From NCBI RefSeq assembly GCF_014333425.1, contig NZ_JACRYT010000001.1:124001-188000 (forward strand): DNA of 64,000 bases. Direction: 5' to 3'. The position numbers were made by a program, and so were the translations under genes. The first letter of the stretch is position 1. Each line of letters opens with the position of its first letter. Origin of the DNA: Zhenpiania hominis (lineage in GTDB: Bacteria; Bacillota; Clostridia; Peptostreptococcales; Anaerovoracaceae). Below, piece by piece: positions 42,731 to 52,361 of this stretch. Below the pieces are notes generated by a model that did no database searches, was not told the DNA's origin, and saw nothing but the letters and a program-made list of their open reading frames with translations.

Positions 42731-44019
42731 TGGCAAATACAGCAAAATCAGCAGCGCTTTTCACGGAAGCGCAGAAGTACATACCAGGCGGCGTTAACAG
42801 CCCGGCGAGAGCCTTTCAGGCGGTAGGAGACACACCTCGCTTTATAAAAAAAGCCGAGGCCCAGTATCTGTATGATGAAGATGACAATAAAATGATCGAC
42901 TACATCGGATCCTGGGGTCCGATGATTCTGGGAAACAATCATCCGGCAGTTCTGAAAGCGGTGGAAGAAGTCATTCAGGACGGATTAAGCTTTGGCGCGG
43001 CTACAGCAAGAGAAGTGGATATGGCAAAGCTGGTATGCGAAATTCTGCCATCTGTTGAAATGGTCCGCATGGTAAATTCCGGTACGGAGGCGACTATGAG
43101 CGCCCTGCGGACAGCCAGAGGCTATACGGGCAGGAACCGGATCATCAAATTTGAAGGCTGTTACCACGGCCACAGCGACGGACTTCTCGTAAAAGCGGGT
43201 TCCGGACTGATCGCGGAAGGCGGAACTCCGGACAGCGCCGGTGTAACGCCGGGATGCGCCCAGGATACTCTGACTGCCCAGTACAACAATTTCGAAAGCG
43301 TGGAGAAGCTGTTCTCAGCTTACAAAGGGGAAATCGCGGCTGTGATTTTGGAACCGGTTGCCGCTAATATGGGCGTTGTTCCTCCGGAAAAAGATTTCCT
43401 GGAAAAAATCCGCAAGATCTGTACCGAGGAAGGGACGGTTCTCATTTTCGATGAAGTTATCACCGGATTCCGCCTGGCCCTGGGAGGCGCCCAGGAACTC
43501 CTTGGAATCAAGCCGGATCTGTCTACATTCGGTAAGATTATCGGAGGCGGTATGCCGGTTGGCGCGTACGGTGGAAAGAAAGAGATTATGGAAGTGGTCG
43601 CGCCTTTGGGTCCGGTTTACCAGGCGGGAACCCTCAGCGGAAACCCAGTGGCCATGGCGGCTGGAATTACGCAGCTTACTTATTTGAAAGAACATCCGGA
43701 TGTATATACGAAGATTAACGCTCTCGGTGAGCGTCTGTACGGAGGCCTTGAAGAAATCGTTAAAAAGGCAGGCGCTCCATGCAAGGTCAATCATGTCGGA
43801 TCCATCGGAACCCTGTACTTCACCGATCAGAATGTCAGGGACTTTGCAAGCGCGAAGACAGCCGATCTCAAAGGATACGCCGATTATTTCAAATTCATGA
43901 TGGATAAGGGAAGCTACTTTGCGCCGGCACAGTTTGAAGCTATGTTCCTGTCATACGCCCATACGGAAGCGGATATTGATCGGACTCTGGCTGCGGCAGC
44001 CGAATACTTTGGAGTATAA
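42730..44019 (+). CDS. hemL: Glutamate-1-semialdehyde 2,1-aminomutase (HemL)
   Basis: This PLP enzyme makes 5-aminolevulinate. The cofactor lysine lies in TFGKIIGGGMPVGAYGG, and GSEAT-type binding in NSGTEATMSALR. 429 residues, the usual length. It belongs to the C5 pathway with hemA, which lies downstream in the second part of the locus. Confidence 0.97.
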   Translation: MANTAKSAALFTEAQKYIPGGVNSPARAFQAVGDTPRFIKKAEAQYLYDEDDNKMIDYIGSWGPMILGNNHPAVLKAVEEVIQDGLSFGAATAREVDMAKLVCEILPSVEMVRMVNSGTEATMSALRTARGYTGRNRIIKFEGCYHGHSDGLLVKAGSGLIAEGGTPDSAGVTPGCAQDTLTAQYNNFESVEKLFSAYKGEIAAVILEPVAANMGVVPPEKDFLEKIRKICTEEGTVLIFDEVITGFRLALGGAQELLGIKPDLSTFGKIIGGGMPVGAYGGKKEIMEVVAPLGPVYQAGTLSGNPVAMAAGITQLTYLKEHPDVYTKINALGERLYGGLEEIVKKAGAPCKVNHVGSIGTLYFTDQNVRDFASAKTADLKGYADYFKFMMDKGSYFAPAQFEAMFLSYAHTEADIDRTLAAAAEYFGV

Positions 44020-44021
44020 AT

Positions 44022-45260
44022 ATGAAAAAAGTCTACATTATCGGTATCGGGATGGGAAATCCCGATACTCTGACCTTTGGCGCTTTTCAGACGATTAAGG
44101 AGAGCCAGGCGGTGGTAGGTGCCCGCAGAATGATTGAAAGTGTCGGAATCCGAAGTGACAGAACCCATAATGCGGTTGCTCCGTCGGAAATTTTAAAATG
44201 GCTCAGACAGCAGGAGGATTTGGAAACCGCGGCAGTTCTTATGTCAGGGGATACCGGATTTTACAGCGGCGCGAAAAAGTTGATTTCCCTGATAGAGGAA
44301 GAGACGGACTGGGAGATTGAAGTGATTCCGGGAATCAGTTCTCTTCAGTATTTCTGCGCGAAGATACGAACCTCATGGGATGATGTCAAGGTTCTCAGCC
44401 TTCATGGACGGGAGGCCAATTTTCTGGGAGCAGTGCGAAGCTGTGAAAAAGTTTTTTTCCTGACCGATAAACAGCACACGCCTTCCTTCATATGCGAGGC
44501 TCTGACAGAGGCGGGAATGGGAGAAGCGGATGTTTTCGTAGGGGAGAGGCTTTCCTATTCGGAGGAAACGATTACCTCCGGCCCAGCCTATGTTCTGGCG
44601 GAACAGGACTTCGATCCGCTGAGCGTGGTGCTGGTGGAAAACCATGACTACCGGAAGGAACCGATTGTGACGCACGGTATTCCCGATGGGCAGTTCCTGC
44701 GGGGGGATGTGCCAATGACAAAAGAAGAAGTACGAAGCGTGACTATCTCCAAACTGGGAGTTCGGAAAAACGACATTATTTACGATATCGGCGCGGGAAC
44801 CGGATCGGTAGCGGTGGAGCTGGCTCTGCAGGCACAGGAAGGGAAAGTCTACGCGATCGAGACAAAAGAGGAAGCCGCTGATTTGATCGAGGAAAATAAA
44901 GTTCGCTTTGGCGCCGATAACCTGCATATCATACGGGGGATGGCGCCGGAAGCTCTTGAAGAGCTTCCGCCTGCAGATACCGCTTTTATCGGCGGTTCAA
45001 AGGGAAACATGAAAGCAATTATGGCAGCGCTGATAGAGAAAAATCCCGATATCCGGATCGGAGTGAATGTGATCGCTTTGGAATCTCTGGCAGAGGCTTT
45101 GCAGGCGTTCCAGGAGCAGGGATTTGAAAATCCGGACATTGTCCAGATTTCCGCTGCCAGAACCAAAACAGCGGGTAGTTACCATATGATGACAGGCCAG
45201 AATCCGGTGTTTATTCTGACCGCTCAGAAAATGAAACAAGACGGAGAAGATGATGAATAA
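44022..45260 (+). CDS. cbiET: CbiE-CbiT fusion, precorrin-6/-7 methyltransferase and decarboxylase
   Basis: The N-terminal ~200 residues are a SUMT-like methyltransferase (YIIGIGMGNPDTLTFGA; ISSLQYFCAKI), CbiE. The C-terminal ~195 are a CbiT-type fold (DIIYDIGAGTGSVAVELAL; FIGGSKGNMK). The fusion equals CobL and methylates C5 and C15 and decarboxylates the C12 acetate. It lies two bases after hemL and overlaps cbiA by 11 bases. Confidence 0.93.
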   Translation: MKKVYIIGIGMGNPDTLTFGAFQTIKESQAVVGARRMIESVGIRSDRTHNAVAPSEILKWLRQQEDLETAAVLMSGDTGFYSGAKKLISLIEEETDWEIEVIPGISSLQYFCAKIRTSWDDVKVLSLHGREANFLGAVRSCEKVFFLTDKQHTPSFICEALTEAGMGEADVFVGERLSYSEETITSGPAYVLAEQDFDPLSVVLVENHDYRKEPIVTHGIPDGQFLRGDVPMTKEEVRSVTISKLGVRKNDIIYDIGAGTGSVAVELALQAQEGKVYAIETKEEAADLIEENKVRFGADNLHIIRGMAPEALEELPPADTAFIGGSKGNMKAIMAALIEKNPDIRIGVNVIALESLAEALQAFQEQGFENPDIVQISAARTKTAGSYHMMTGQNPVFILTAQKMKQDGEDDE

Positions 45261-46644
45261 GGTAAGACTTCCCCGGCTTCTTATCGGCGCTTCGGGAAGC
45301 GGATGCGGAAAGACAACGTTTACCTGCGGTCTTCTGCGGGCGCTGGGAGATGCGGGAGAAAAGCCGGTTTCCTTTAAATGCGGGCCGGACTATATTGATC
45401 CTATGTTCCATACAGAAGTTCTGAATGTTCCTTCACGAAACCTGGATCTTTTCTTCGCGGAGGAGAATACAGTCCGATATCTGATGGCAAAACACGGAGC
45501 GCAGGGCAGCCTTGCGGTTGTGGAAGGCGTCATGGGATATTATGACGGACTGGCGGGAATTTCCGCGGAGGCAAGCTCCTGGGATCTGGCTGGAGCTACA
45601 GGCACTCCTGCGGTTTTGCTGCTGGACGGGAGGGGAAAATCGGTTTCTCTTCTGGCAGAAATCAAGGGATTTTTAGAACTGGAGAAAAAAAGCCATATTC
45701 AGGGAGTGATCCTCAATCGGATTTCCGGTATGCTTTATCCGGAACTGAAAACCATGATCGAGACGAAGCTGCCTGTCCGGGTGTACGGATATCTTCCTAA
45801 AATGGAAGACTGCTCTCTGGAAAGCCGTCACCTGGGGCTGGTAACCGCGAAGGAAGTTCGAGACTTGCAGGCGATCATCGGCAGACTGGCTAACCAGATA
45901 AAAAAGACTGTGGATCTGGCGGGCCTTATGGAACTGGCAGGGAGCGCGGAAGATCTTTCCTTTCAGAATCTGGAACTTCCGGCGCCTCTGAAAGAGTCGG
46001 TACAGATCGGCGTCGCAAAGGACAAAGCCTTCTGCTTTTACTATCAGGACAATCTGGATCTGCTGGAAGAGCTGGGAGCGGAGATCGTGCCTTTCAGTCC
46101 CCTTGAAGATACTCGTCTGCCGGAAGGAATTTGCGGATTCATGTTTGGAGGCGGTTACCCGGAGCTGTATCTTGCGCAGCTTTCTGAAAATACAACAATG
46201 AGAGCGGATATACGCCGGGCAGTAGAAAGAGGCATGCCCTGTTTTGCGGAGTGCGGCGGCTTTATGTATCTGCATGAAACGCTGAAAGGCAGAGATGGAA
46301 AAGCTTGGCCCATGGCAGGTGTTATTGGCGGAGAAAGCTATCCCACCGATAAACTGGGCAGATTCGGCTATATTACTTTGACCTCTCAAAAGGAAACGCT
46401 TTTGGGCCCGCAAGGACAGGGCCTGAAGGGTCATGAATTTCACTATTGGGACAGCACCTGCCCGGGTAACGCGTTTCACGCGCAGAAGCCTCTGCGAAAG
46501 CGCGGATGGGAATGTGTTGTCGCGGAAAAGAATTTATTTGCCGGATATCCGCATCTTTATTTTTATTCCAACCTTCAGGCAGCGAAAAATTTCGCCCAGG
46601 CCTGTTTGGATTATAAAAAACAGCAGTCTTGTGGAAAATTGTAG
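45250..46644 (+). CDS. cbiA: Cobyrinate a,c-diamide synthase (CbiA)
   Basis: It amidates the a and c side chains of cobyrinate. The ATP loop is GASGSGCGKTTFTCG near the N-terminus, and the glutaminase part holds FAECGGFMYL with the nucleophilic Cys and GHEFHYW with the His. 464 residues, full length. A terminator follows, so this part of the locus is a separate transcript from cbiM onward. Confidence 0.95.
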   Translation: MMNKVRLPRLLIGASGSGCGKTTFTCGLLRALGDAGEKPVSFKCGPDYIDPMFHTEVLNVPSRNLDLFFAEENTVRYLMAKHGAQGSLAVVEGVMGYYDGLAGISAEASSWDLAGATGTPAVLLLDGRGKSVSLLAEIKGFLELEKKSHIQGVILNRISGMLYPELKTMIETKLPVRVYGYLPKMEDCSLESRHLGLVTAKEVRDLQAIIGRLANQIKKTVDLAGLMELAGSAEDLSFQNLELPAPLKESVQIGVAKDKAFCFYYQDNLDLLEELGAEIVPFSPLEDTRLPEGICGFMFGGGYPELYLAQLSENTTMRADIRRAVERGMPCFAECGGFMYLHETLKGRDGKAWPMAGVIGGESYPTDKLGRFGYITLTSQKETLLGPQGQGLKGHEFHYWDSTCPGNAFHAQKPLRKRGWECVVAEKNLFAGYPHLYFYSNLQAAKNFAQACLDYKKQQSCGKL

Positions 46645-46654
46645 AAAAATACAG

Positions 46655-46698
46655 AAAAGTACAGAAATTGTTTATATGAACGAATTCTGTACTTTTTT
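46655..46698 (+). terminator. Terminator after cbiA
   Basis: AAAAGTACAGAA pairs with TTCTGTACTTTT and a T tail follows. Confidence 0.8.
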
Positions 46699-46728
46699 CA
46701 ATATGAACACAATTTTGCGGAGGACGCC

Positions 46729-46757
46729 TTGAAATGAAGTTGTGAGAATGATAAAAT
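46729..46757 (+). promoter_or_regulatory. Sigma-A promoter before the riboswitch
   Basis: TTGAAA, 17 bases, TAAAAT, just upstream of the cobalamin riboswitch. Confidence 0.6.
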
Positions 46758-46767
46758 AAATCTGAAC

Positions 46768-46945
46768 TTAATAATCTCCCAGGTGTCCGGTGATTCCCCG
46801 CCGGAAGAATAGGGAAGTCGGGTGCGAATCCCGCGCGGTCACGCCGCTGTATTGGACGAGCAGAGTCTGTTTTACATCACTGTGAAAATGGGAAGATGAG
46901 ATTCTGTGAGGAAGCCTGAGCCAGAAGACCTGCCTGAGAGTATGG
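46768..46945 (+). ncRNA. Cobalamin riboswitch
   Basis: Conserved blocks in order: CAGGTGTCC, AATAGGGAAGTCGGGTG with CGAATCCCGCGCGGTC, and GCCGCTGT; the B12 box AGCCAGAAGACCTGCC ends the aptamer near 46934. Adenosylcobalamin binding would favour the downstream terminator (47010-47041) before cbiM, lowering cobalt uptake and cobalamin synthesis. Confidence 0.95.
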
Positions 46946-47009
46946 GAGCATTTTCTTACGGACGATGAGGAAGTGCAGGAGGGAAGAGTTATCTTCTTCA
47001 CTTGTTGCG

Positions 47010-47041
47010 CTATTCTGAATTTCCAGAATAGTTATTTTTTT
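47010..47041 (+). terminator. Riboswitch-controlled terminator
   Basis: CTATTCTG-AATTTC-CAGAATAG followed by TTATTTTTTT, immediately before the cbiM ribosome site. Confidence 0.8.
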
Positions 47042-47056
47042 AGGAGGGAATGATTT

Positions 47057-47815
47057 ATGACAAACGTAACAAGAAGCAAAACAGAACGTGTCCTGTTTAT
47101 TGCGGGAACCGTGGCAGCCCTGTTGTTTGGAATGACGGTGGCTTCCAGTGCCATGCATATCATGGAGGGGTATCTGCCTCTCAATTACTGCATCATCTGG
47201 GGAGCAATCTGCGTTCCATTTTTTATTACCGGGCTGTTTTCCATTAAAAGAACCGTGACGCAGCACAGGAAGACGCTGCTTCTGCTGGTCATGATGGGCG
47301 CTTATGTATTCGTGCTTTCGGCACTGAAAATCCCGTCTGTCACCGGCAGCAGCTCACATCCTACGGGAACCGGTCTGGGAGCGATTTTATTCGGTCCGAC
47401 CGCCATGTGCGTAATCGGTGTAATCGTGCTGCTTTTCCAGGCGCTGCTTCTGGCTCACGGCGGACTGACGACCCTGGGGGCAAATACCTTCTCCATGGCA
47501 ATCGCGGGACCGTTCTTGGCCTTTGGGGTGTTCCTGATCTGTAAAAAGCTGCATGCGCCAAAATCCCTGGGGGTTTTTCTCGCGGCATGTCTGGGTGATC
47601 TGTTTACATACTGCATTACATCTGTCCAGCTGGCGCTGGCACATCCTTCCCAGGTAGGCGGATTCGCCGCGTCTTTAGCGGAATTCATGGGAATTTTCGC
47701 TGTGACGCAGATTCCGCTGGCTGTGATTGAAGGTCTGATCGCCGTTGTTGTAATGAAAGCTCTGGAAAGTTACGCGAAGCCGGAGCTGACCGAACTGGGA
47801 TATCTGGGGGTGTAA
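47057..47815 (+). CDS. cbiM: Cobalt ECF transporter S component CbiM
   Basis: CbiM is the membrane protein that binds cobalt. It begins, after a signal-like helix, with SSAMHIMEGYLPLNYCIIWG; the His after the processed N-terminus (HIMEG) is the metal ligand. SSSHPTGTGLGAILFGP is conserved. 252 residues, about seven membrane helices. First gene under the riboswitch. Confidence 0.96.
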   Translation: MTNVTRSKTERVLFIAGTVAALLFGMTVASSAMHIMEGYLPLNYCIIWGAICVPFFITGLFSIKRTVTQHRKTLLLLVMMGAYVFVLSALKIPSVTGSSSHPTGTGLGAILFGPTAMCVIGVIVLLFQALLLAHGGLTTLGANTFSMAIAGPFLAFGVFLICKKLHAPKSLGVFLAACLGDLFTYCITSVQLALAHPSQVGGFAASLAEFMGIFAVTQIPLAVIEGLIAVVVMKALESYAKPELTELGYLGV

Positions 47816-47818
47816 ACG

Positions 47819-48115
47819 ATGACAAAAAATACGAAAATCGTAATTATCTGCCTGGCGCTGGCCGTTATTATCGCGGTTGTACCGCTGCTGGTTCTGAACG
47901 GAACAGAGTTTGGAGGCGCTGACGGCGCGGCGGAAGAAGCAATTACAAAAATAAATCCGGACTATGAAGCCTGGGCGGCTCCGGTTATCGAACCGCCGGG
48001 AGGAGAAACCGAGTCTCTGCTGTTCTGCGTACAGGCAGCTCTGGGAGGCGGTGTGTTCGGATTCGGACTTGGATATTTGATCTGCAGAAAGAAATTTACG
48101 AAGAAAGAAGAATAA
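47819..48115 (+). CDS. cbiN: Cobalt transport protein CbiN
   Basis: A 98-residue protein with two membrane helices and the outer loop DGAAEEAITKINPDYEAWAAPVIEPP (read in part), typical of CbiN, which helps CbiM take up cobalt. It starts three bases after cbiM. Confidence 0.93.
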   Translation: MTKNTKIVIICLALAVIIAVVPLLVLNGTEFGGADGAAEEAITKINPDYEAWAAPVIEPPGGETESLLFCVQAALGGGVFGFGLGYLICRKKFTKKEE

Positions 48116-48119
48116 TGCG

Positions 48120-48902
48120 ATGATGATGATTGACAAGCTGGCTTATTCGTCCCCATGGCGATATAAAAGCGTGTATCTGAAAAGTATTTTTGCAGTCGGT
48201 ACCCTTTTTATATGCGTGGCAGTCCGCTCCTTTCTGATTTCATGTATCATTTTGATTCTGATGGGATGCCTGACGGTGCGATACAGCCGGGCGTCCCTTT
48301 CTCGTTATACGCGGATGATGATGTGGCCTTTCGCGTTTCTGATTTTTGGAACCATCGCCATTCTGCTGGATATCTCAAGGGAGCCTGCGGGGATCTGCAG
48401 TCTTCCGGTAGGAAATCATTTTATCATTATCACCGTGTACTCGCTGACCTACGCCCTGCGGCTGATTCTAGTTTCGCTGGCATCGGTGTCCTGCCTTTAC
48501 TTTCTGGTTCTGACGACGCCAGTTCTGGATCTGATGACGCTTTTAAAGAAGGCGCGCTGCCCGTGGATCCTAATCGAACTGATGACGTTGATCTACCGCT
48601 TTATTTTCGTCCTGCTGGATTCGGCGCTTTCTATCACAAACGCCCAGAACTGCAGGCTGGGAAATAAAGATTTAAAGACTTCGATTAAGAGTATGGGAAA
48701 TATGCTGGCGGCGCTGCTGGTACAGGCCCTGCGAAAGTCATCGGTTCTCTACGACGCGATGGAAGCCAGGTGCTATGACGGGAGAATCCGGGTGCTTTAT
48801 GAAAGCGGCAGGGCAGAGAAAAAAGAAATCGTGGCAGTCGTCCTTTATCTGGCGGCGCTGCTGGTTCTTGCGGTCATCTGCTGGCAGAAGGGAGGTCTGT
48901 GA
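48120..48902 (+). CDS. cbiQ: ECF transporter T component CbiQ
   Basis: The 260-residue membrane protein couples the ATPase to CbiM. The coupling motif AQNCRLG and the second Ala-Arg-type motif MEARCYDGRIR are present. It overlaps cbiO by four bases. Confidence 0.92.
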   Translation: MMMIDKLAYSSPWRYKSVYLKSIFAVGTLFICVAVRSFLISCIILILMGCLTVRYSRASLSRYTRMMMWPFAFLIFGTIAILLDISREPAGICSLPVGNHFIIITVYSLTYALRLILVSLASVSCLYFLVLTTPVLDLMTLLKKARCPWILIELMTLIYRFIFVLLDSALSITNAQNCRLGNKDLKTSIKSMGNMLAALLVQALRKSSVLYDAMEARCYDGRIRVLYESGRAEKKEIVAVVLYLAALLVLAVICWQKGGL

Positions 48903-49741
48903 TGGAGTCGATTGTGATTGCGGAAGATCTGCACTATACCTATGAGGATGGGACAGAGGCTCTGCGAGGCATTGATTTAAAAATAAAATTCGGAGAAAAA
49001 GTAGCGGTCATGGGAGCCAACGGATCTGGAAAATCCACCTTTTTTCTTCACCTTAACGGGCTTTTGAAGCCGCAGAAGGGAAGAGTGCTGATTGACGAGG
49101 AGGCAATTGACTACTCGAGAAAGGGGCTCCTGAATGTAAGAAAAAAAGTGGGATTTGTATTTCAAAATCCCGATGATCAGCTCTTTTCCGCAAGTGTAAA
49201 ACAGGAGATTTCCTTCGGCGTGCTGAATCTGGGAATGTCTGAGAAAGAGGCGGAGCGCAGAGTAGAGGATATCATGCGGGAACTGAATATTACGCCCTTC
49301 GCGGACAAGCCGACGCATTTCCTGAGCGGGGGACAGAAAAAAAGGGTCGCTATCGCGGATATTGTAGTCATGGCTCCCAGTCTGATGATCCTTGACGAGC
49401 CGGCGGCGGCTCTGGATCCCAGGCACTCCCGCATGATTAATGAGATTATTGATAAACTGAGCGATAAGGGAATTACCGTTCTTCTGTCTACCCACGACGC
49501 GGAACGGGCGCTGATATGGGCAGACAGGGTTATCGTGTTTCACGAAGGGAAAATCGCGGGTGAAGGTCCGCCGGACGCCATCTTTATGGATGACGCGCTT
49601 CTGGAAAAAACCAACCTGGAAAAACCGGCGGTGCTGCGGATTTTCGATACTCTGGAAAAAGAAGGCGTTTTAAGGCCTGGCCTGAAACGGCCCCGCAGCA
49701 TGGAAGAACTGGAGCATTACATAAGAGAAAGGAAAGGATAA
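48899..49741 (+). CDS. cbiO: Cobalt ECF transporter ATPase CbiO
   Basis: Walker A GANGSGKST, signature LSGGQKKRVAIA, Walker B LMILDEPAAALD, switch His STHDAER. 280 residues, powers cobalt uptake by CbiMNQ. It follows cbiQ with a four-base overlap. Confidence 0.94.
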   Translation: MMESIVIAEDLHYTYEDGTEALRGIDLKIKFGEKVAVMGANGSGKSTFFLHLNGLLKPQKGRVLIDEEAIDYSRKGLLNVRKKVGFVFQNPDDQLFSASVKQEISFGVLNLGMSEKEAERRVEDIMRELNITPFADKPTHFLSGGQKKRVAIADIVVMAPSLMILDEPAAALDPRHSRMINEIIDKLSDKGITVLLSTHDAERALIWADRVIVFHEGKIAGEGPPDAIFMDDALLEKTNLEKPAVLRIFDTLEKEGVLRPGLKRPRSMEELEHYIRERKG

Positions 49742-49742
49742 C

Positions 49743-50528
49743 ATGTCCAAAAAACAGGCGATTTTGGCAGTCAGTTTTGGGACCAGCCATAAAGAGACAA
49801 GAGAAAAGACGATTGAGGCCATTGAACAGCGGATTCGAGAGCAGTTTCCCATCTGTGAAATTCGCAGGGCCTTTACCAGCGGGATGATTCTAAAGGTCCT
49901 GCGGGAAAGGGATGGCATGCATGTGGATAATGTGACGGAAGCTATGGAAAAGCTGGCGCGGGACGGCTTTACCAGTGTAACCCTGCAGCCGACCCATATT
50001 ATCAATGGAGATGAATACGATAAAATGGTAGAGCAGGCCATGAAATTCCGTAAATTTTTCCATACTCTGAAAATAGGGAGGCCTCTCTTGACGGAAAGCG
50101 CGGACTATGAAGCGGTTTGTCGGGCAATTCTGAAACAGTTCCCCAAGCTGAAAAAGGAGGAAGCGCTGGTGCTGATGGGTCATGGGACCGGTCATTTCGC
50201 CGATTCGGCCTACGCGGCTTTAGACTACCGCTTTAAAGCTCTGGGAGCGGACAACGTGTTTGTGGGAACCGTAGAGGGTTATCCGGAGATTGAGGATGTC
50301 CGCAGGCAGCTTCGGGCATATGGACCCCGCAAAGTGATCCTTCTGCCGCTGATGGTAGTGGCCGGAGATCATGCGGTCAATGACATGGCGGGAGAAGAAG
50401 AGGATTCCTGGAAGTCCCTTTTAAAGCAGGATGGATTTGAGACGGAATGTATCTTGAAAGGGCTGGGTGAATTTCCGGAAATTCAGGATATGTATGTTCA
50501 GCATATCTTCAAAGCGGTGGCAAAGTGA
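49743..50528 (+). CDS. cbiK: Sirohydrochlorin cobaltochelatase (CbiK)
   Basis: It inserts cobalt into sirohydrochlorin, the defining first step of the anaerobic route. The catalytic His residues lie in VLMGHGTGHFADSAY and VVAGDHAVNDMAG, and the N-terminus AILAVSFGTSHKETREKT fits CbiK. 261 residues. Its end overlaps cbiD by four bases. Confidence 0.93.
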   Translation: MSKKQAILAVSFGTSHKETREKTIEAIEQRIREQFPICEIRRAFTSGMILKVLRERDGMHVDNVTEAMEKLARDGFTSVTLQPTHIINGDEYDKMVEQAMKFRKFFHTLKIGRPLLTESADYEAVCRAILKQFPKLKKEEALVLMGHGTGHFADSAYAALDYRFKALGADNVFVGTVEGYPEIEDVRRQLRAYGPRKVILLPLMVVAGDHAVNDMAGEEEDSWKSLLKQDGFETECILKGLGEFPEIQDMYVQHIFKAVAK

Positions 50529-51655
50529 GAAGGGGCTACACCACCGGGTCATGCGCGGCGGCGGCGGCCTGCGGAGCGGCTCAAGCCCTCTTGTCCGGGG
50601 GGGAAAAGCAGCCGGAAGAAATCCGCCTGATGACGCCAAAGGGCATTGAAGTACGGATTCCGGTAGAAAATGTGGAAATAAACCCGGAGGAAAACCGCGC
50701 GGTCTGCAGTGTCCGCAAAGACAGCGGCGATGATCCGGATGTGACCAACCGGGCCATCGTCTGCGCGGAAGTTTTCCTCCGAAAGGAAGCAGAGCCGCCT
50801 GTGCGAATTGATGGAGGAGAAGGCGTAGGGCGGGTAACAAAACCGGGCCTTGCCTGCAAGGTAGGAGAAGCTGCCATCAATCCGGTTCCGAGAAAGATGA
50901 TTCAGCAGGAGGTACGGAAAGTGATGAAGGCTTTCGACTGCCGGGGCGGCCTGGATGTGATCATATCTATTCCGGACGGCAAGCGGCTGGCGGAGAAAAC
51001 CTTCAACCCCAGGCTTGGTATCGTAGGTGGAATTTCCGTACTGGGAACGACGGGAATCGTAGAGCCCATGAGCCAGCAGGCCCTGATCGATACCATTAAA
51101 GTGGAAATTAATGTAGCGAAAGCTACAGGCGTTTCTTACCTGGTACTGACGCCGGGAAACTATGGAGAAACCTTTCTGAAAGAAAGCAGATATATGGACG
51201 CGCTCACCTATGTGAAATGCAGCAATTTCATCGGGGAAGCGCTGGACGCTGTCCGGGAAAAGGAATTTGCCGGCGTGCTGCTGGTAGGGCATATCGGAAA
51301 GCTGATTAAAGTCGCGGCAGGAATGATGAACACCCATTCCAGATACGGGGATCGGCGGATGGAAACCCTGTCCGCCGCGGCGGAATCGGTGGGCGGCAGC
51401 CGGGACCTGACAGGGCGCCTGATGAAGTGCGTGACCACAGAAGACGCCATCGGTGTCATAAAAGGTCTGGGCCCGGAGTTTGAAGCCCGTCTGTGGGAAA
51501 AAGTGACGGCAGACATTCAGAGCCAGATGAGAGGGCGAACCGGAGATGCCTTATGGACAGAGACCATGATTTACTCCAATCAGTACGGGTATCTCGGGGA
51601 ATCCGTGGGAACGGAAGAATTCCTCCGCCGGGCGAAAAAAGAGAAGGGAGAATGA
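50525..51655 (+). CDS. cbiD: Cobalt-precorrin-5B C1-methyltransferase (CbiD)
   Basis: It adds the C1 methyl in the anaerobic route. RRGYTTGSCAAAAACGAAQAL at the start (read in part), EAAINPVPRKMI and GTTGIVEPMSQQALIDTI are CbiD markers. 376 residues. It starts with GTG within the cbiK stop. Its substrate normally needs CbiG, which is absent from the window. Confidence 0.95.
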   Translation: MRRGYTTGSCAAAAACGAAQALLSGGEKQPEEIRLMTPKGIEVRIPVENVEINPEENRAVCSVRKDSGDDPDVTNRAIVCAEVFLRKEAEPPVRIDGGEGVGRVTKPGLACKVGEAAINPVPRKMIQQEVRKVMKAFDCRGGLDVIISIPDGKRLAEKTFNPRLGIVGGISVLGTTGIVEPMSQQALIDTIKVEINVAKATGVSYLVLTPGNYGETFLKESRYMDALTYVKCSNFIGEALDAVREKEFAGVLLVGHIGKLIKVAAGMMNTHSRYGDRRMETLSAAAESVGGSRDLTGRLMKCVTTEDAIGVIKGLGPEFEARLWEKVTADIQSQMRGRTGDALWTETMIYSNQYGYLGESVGTEEFLRRAKKEKGE

Positions 51656-51657
51656 GT

Positions 51658-52347
51658 ATGGCAAAACTATATGGACTGGGAGTCGGGCCGGGTGATCCGG
51701 AACTGATGACCCTGAAGGCAGTAAGACTGATAAAAGAGTGTGCGATCATCGCGGTCCCGGCATCCGGACAGGACGTAAACGCCGCCTTGACCATCGCGGT
51801 CGGCGCGGTGCCGGAACTTTCCCAGCGGGAGATTACAGAGATTCCCATGCCCATGATCCGGGATAAAGAAAAGCTGAGGGAAAGCCATGACGCGGCAGCG
51901 CGGCAGGTGATCGAGTTTCTGCAAGAGGGAAAGGACGTGGCGTTTCTGACGCTGGGTGATCCGTCCATCTATTCGACCTATATCTATATTCATAAACGAG
52001 TGCTGGCGGCGGGGTTTGAAGCGCAGCTGGTTCCGGGGATTCCGTCCTTCTGCGCGGCGGCGGCAAGATTGAATGAAGGGCTTACGGAAACATCTCAGGC
52101 TCTGCATGTGATTCCCGCTTCCTATAAAGGTCTTGCGGAAGCCATGGAGCTTCCGGGAACAAAAGTCCTGATGAAGAGCGGAAAGTCCATCGGAAAAATC
52201 CGCGATTTAATCCAGCAGCAGCCAGAGCGATGGGAAGCCAAGATGGTAGAGAGATGCGGCATGGAAGGTGAGCGGGTATTCTTATCCGCGGAGGAAATCG
52301 ATCCTCAGGCAAGTTATTTTTCAATTGTAGTAGTAAAGGATAGATAA
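51658..52347 (+). CDS. cbiL: Cobalt-precorrin-2 C20-methyltransferase (CbiL)
   Basis: The SUMT-like fold shows LYGLGVGPGDPELMTLKAV, LTLGDPSIYSTY and LVPGIPSFCAAAARL, the CbiL/CobI pattern. About 229 residues. The ATG at 51658 lies eight bases after AAGGGAG; an ATG at 51652 is too close to the site. Next to cbiD and cbiF. Confidence 0.93.
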   Translation: MAKLYGLGVGPGDPELMTLKAVRLIKECAIIAVPASGQDVNAALTIAVGAVPELSQREITEIPMPMIRDKEKLRESHDAAARQVIEFLQEGKDVAFLTLGDPSIYSTYIYIHKRVLAAGFEAQLVPGIPSFCAAAARLNEGLTETSQALHVIPASYKGLAEAMELPGTKVLMKSGKSIGKIRDLIQQQPERWEAKMVERCGMEGERVFLSAEEIDPQASYFSIVVVKDR

Positions 52348-52361
52348 AGGAGCAGAGGGCT

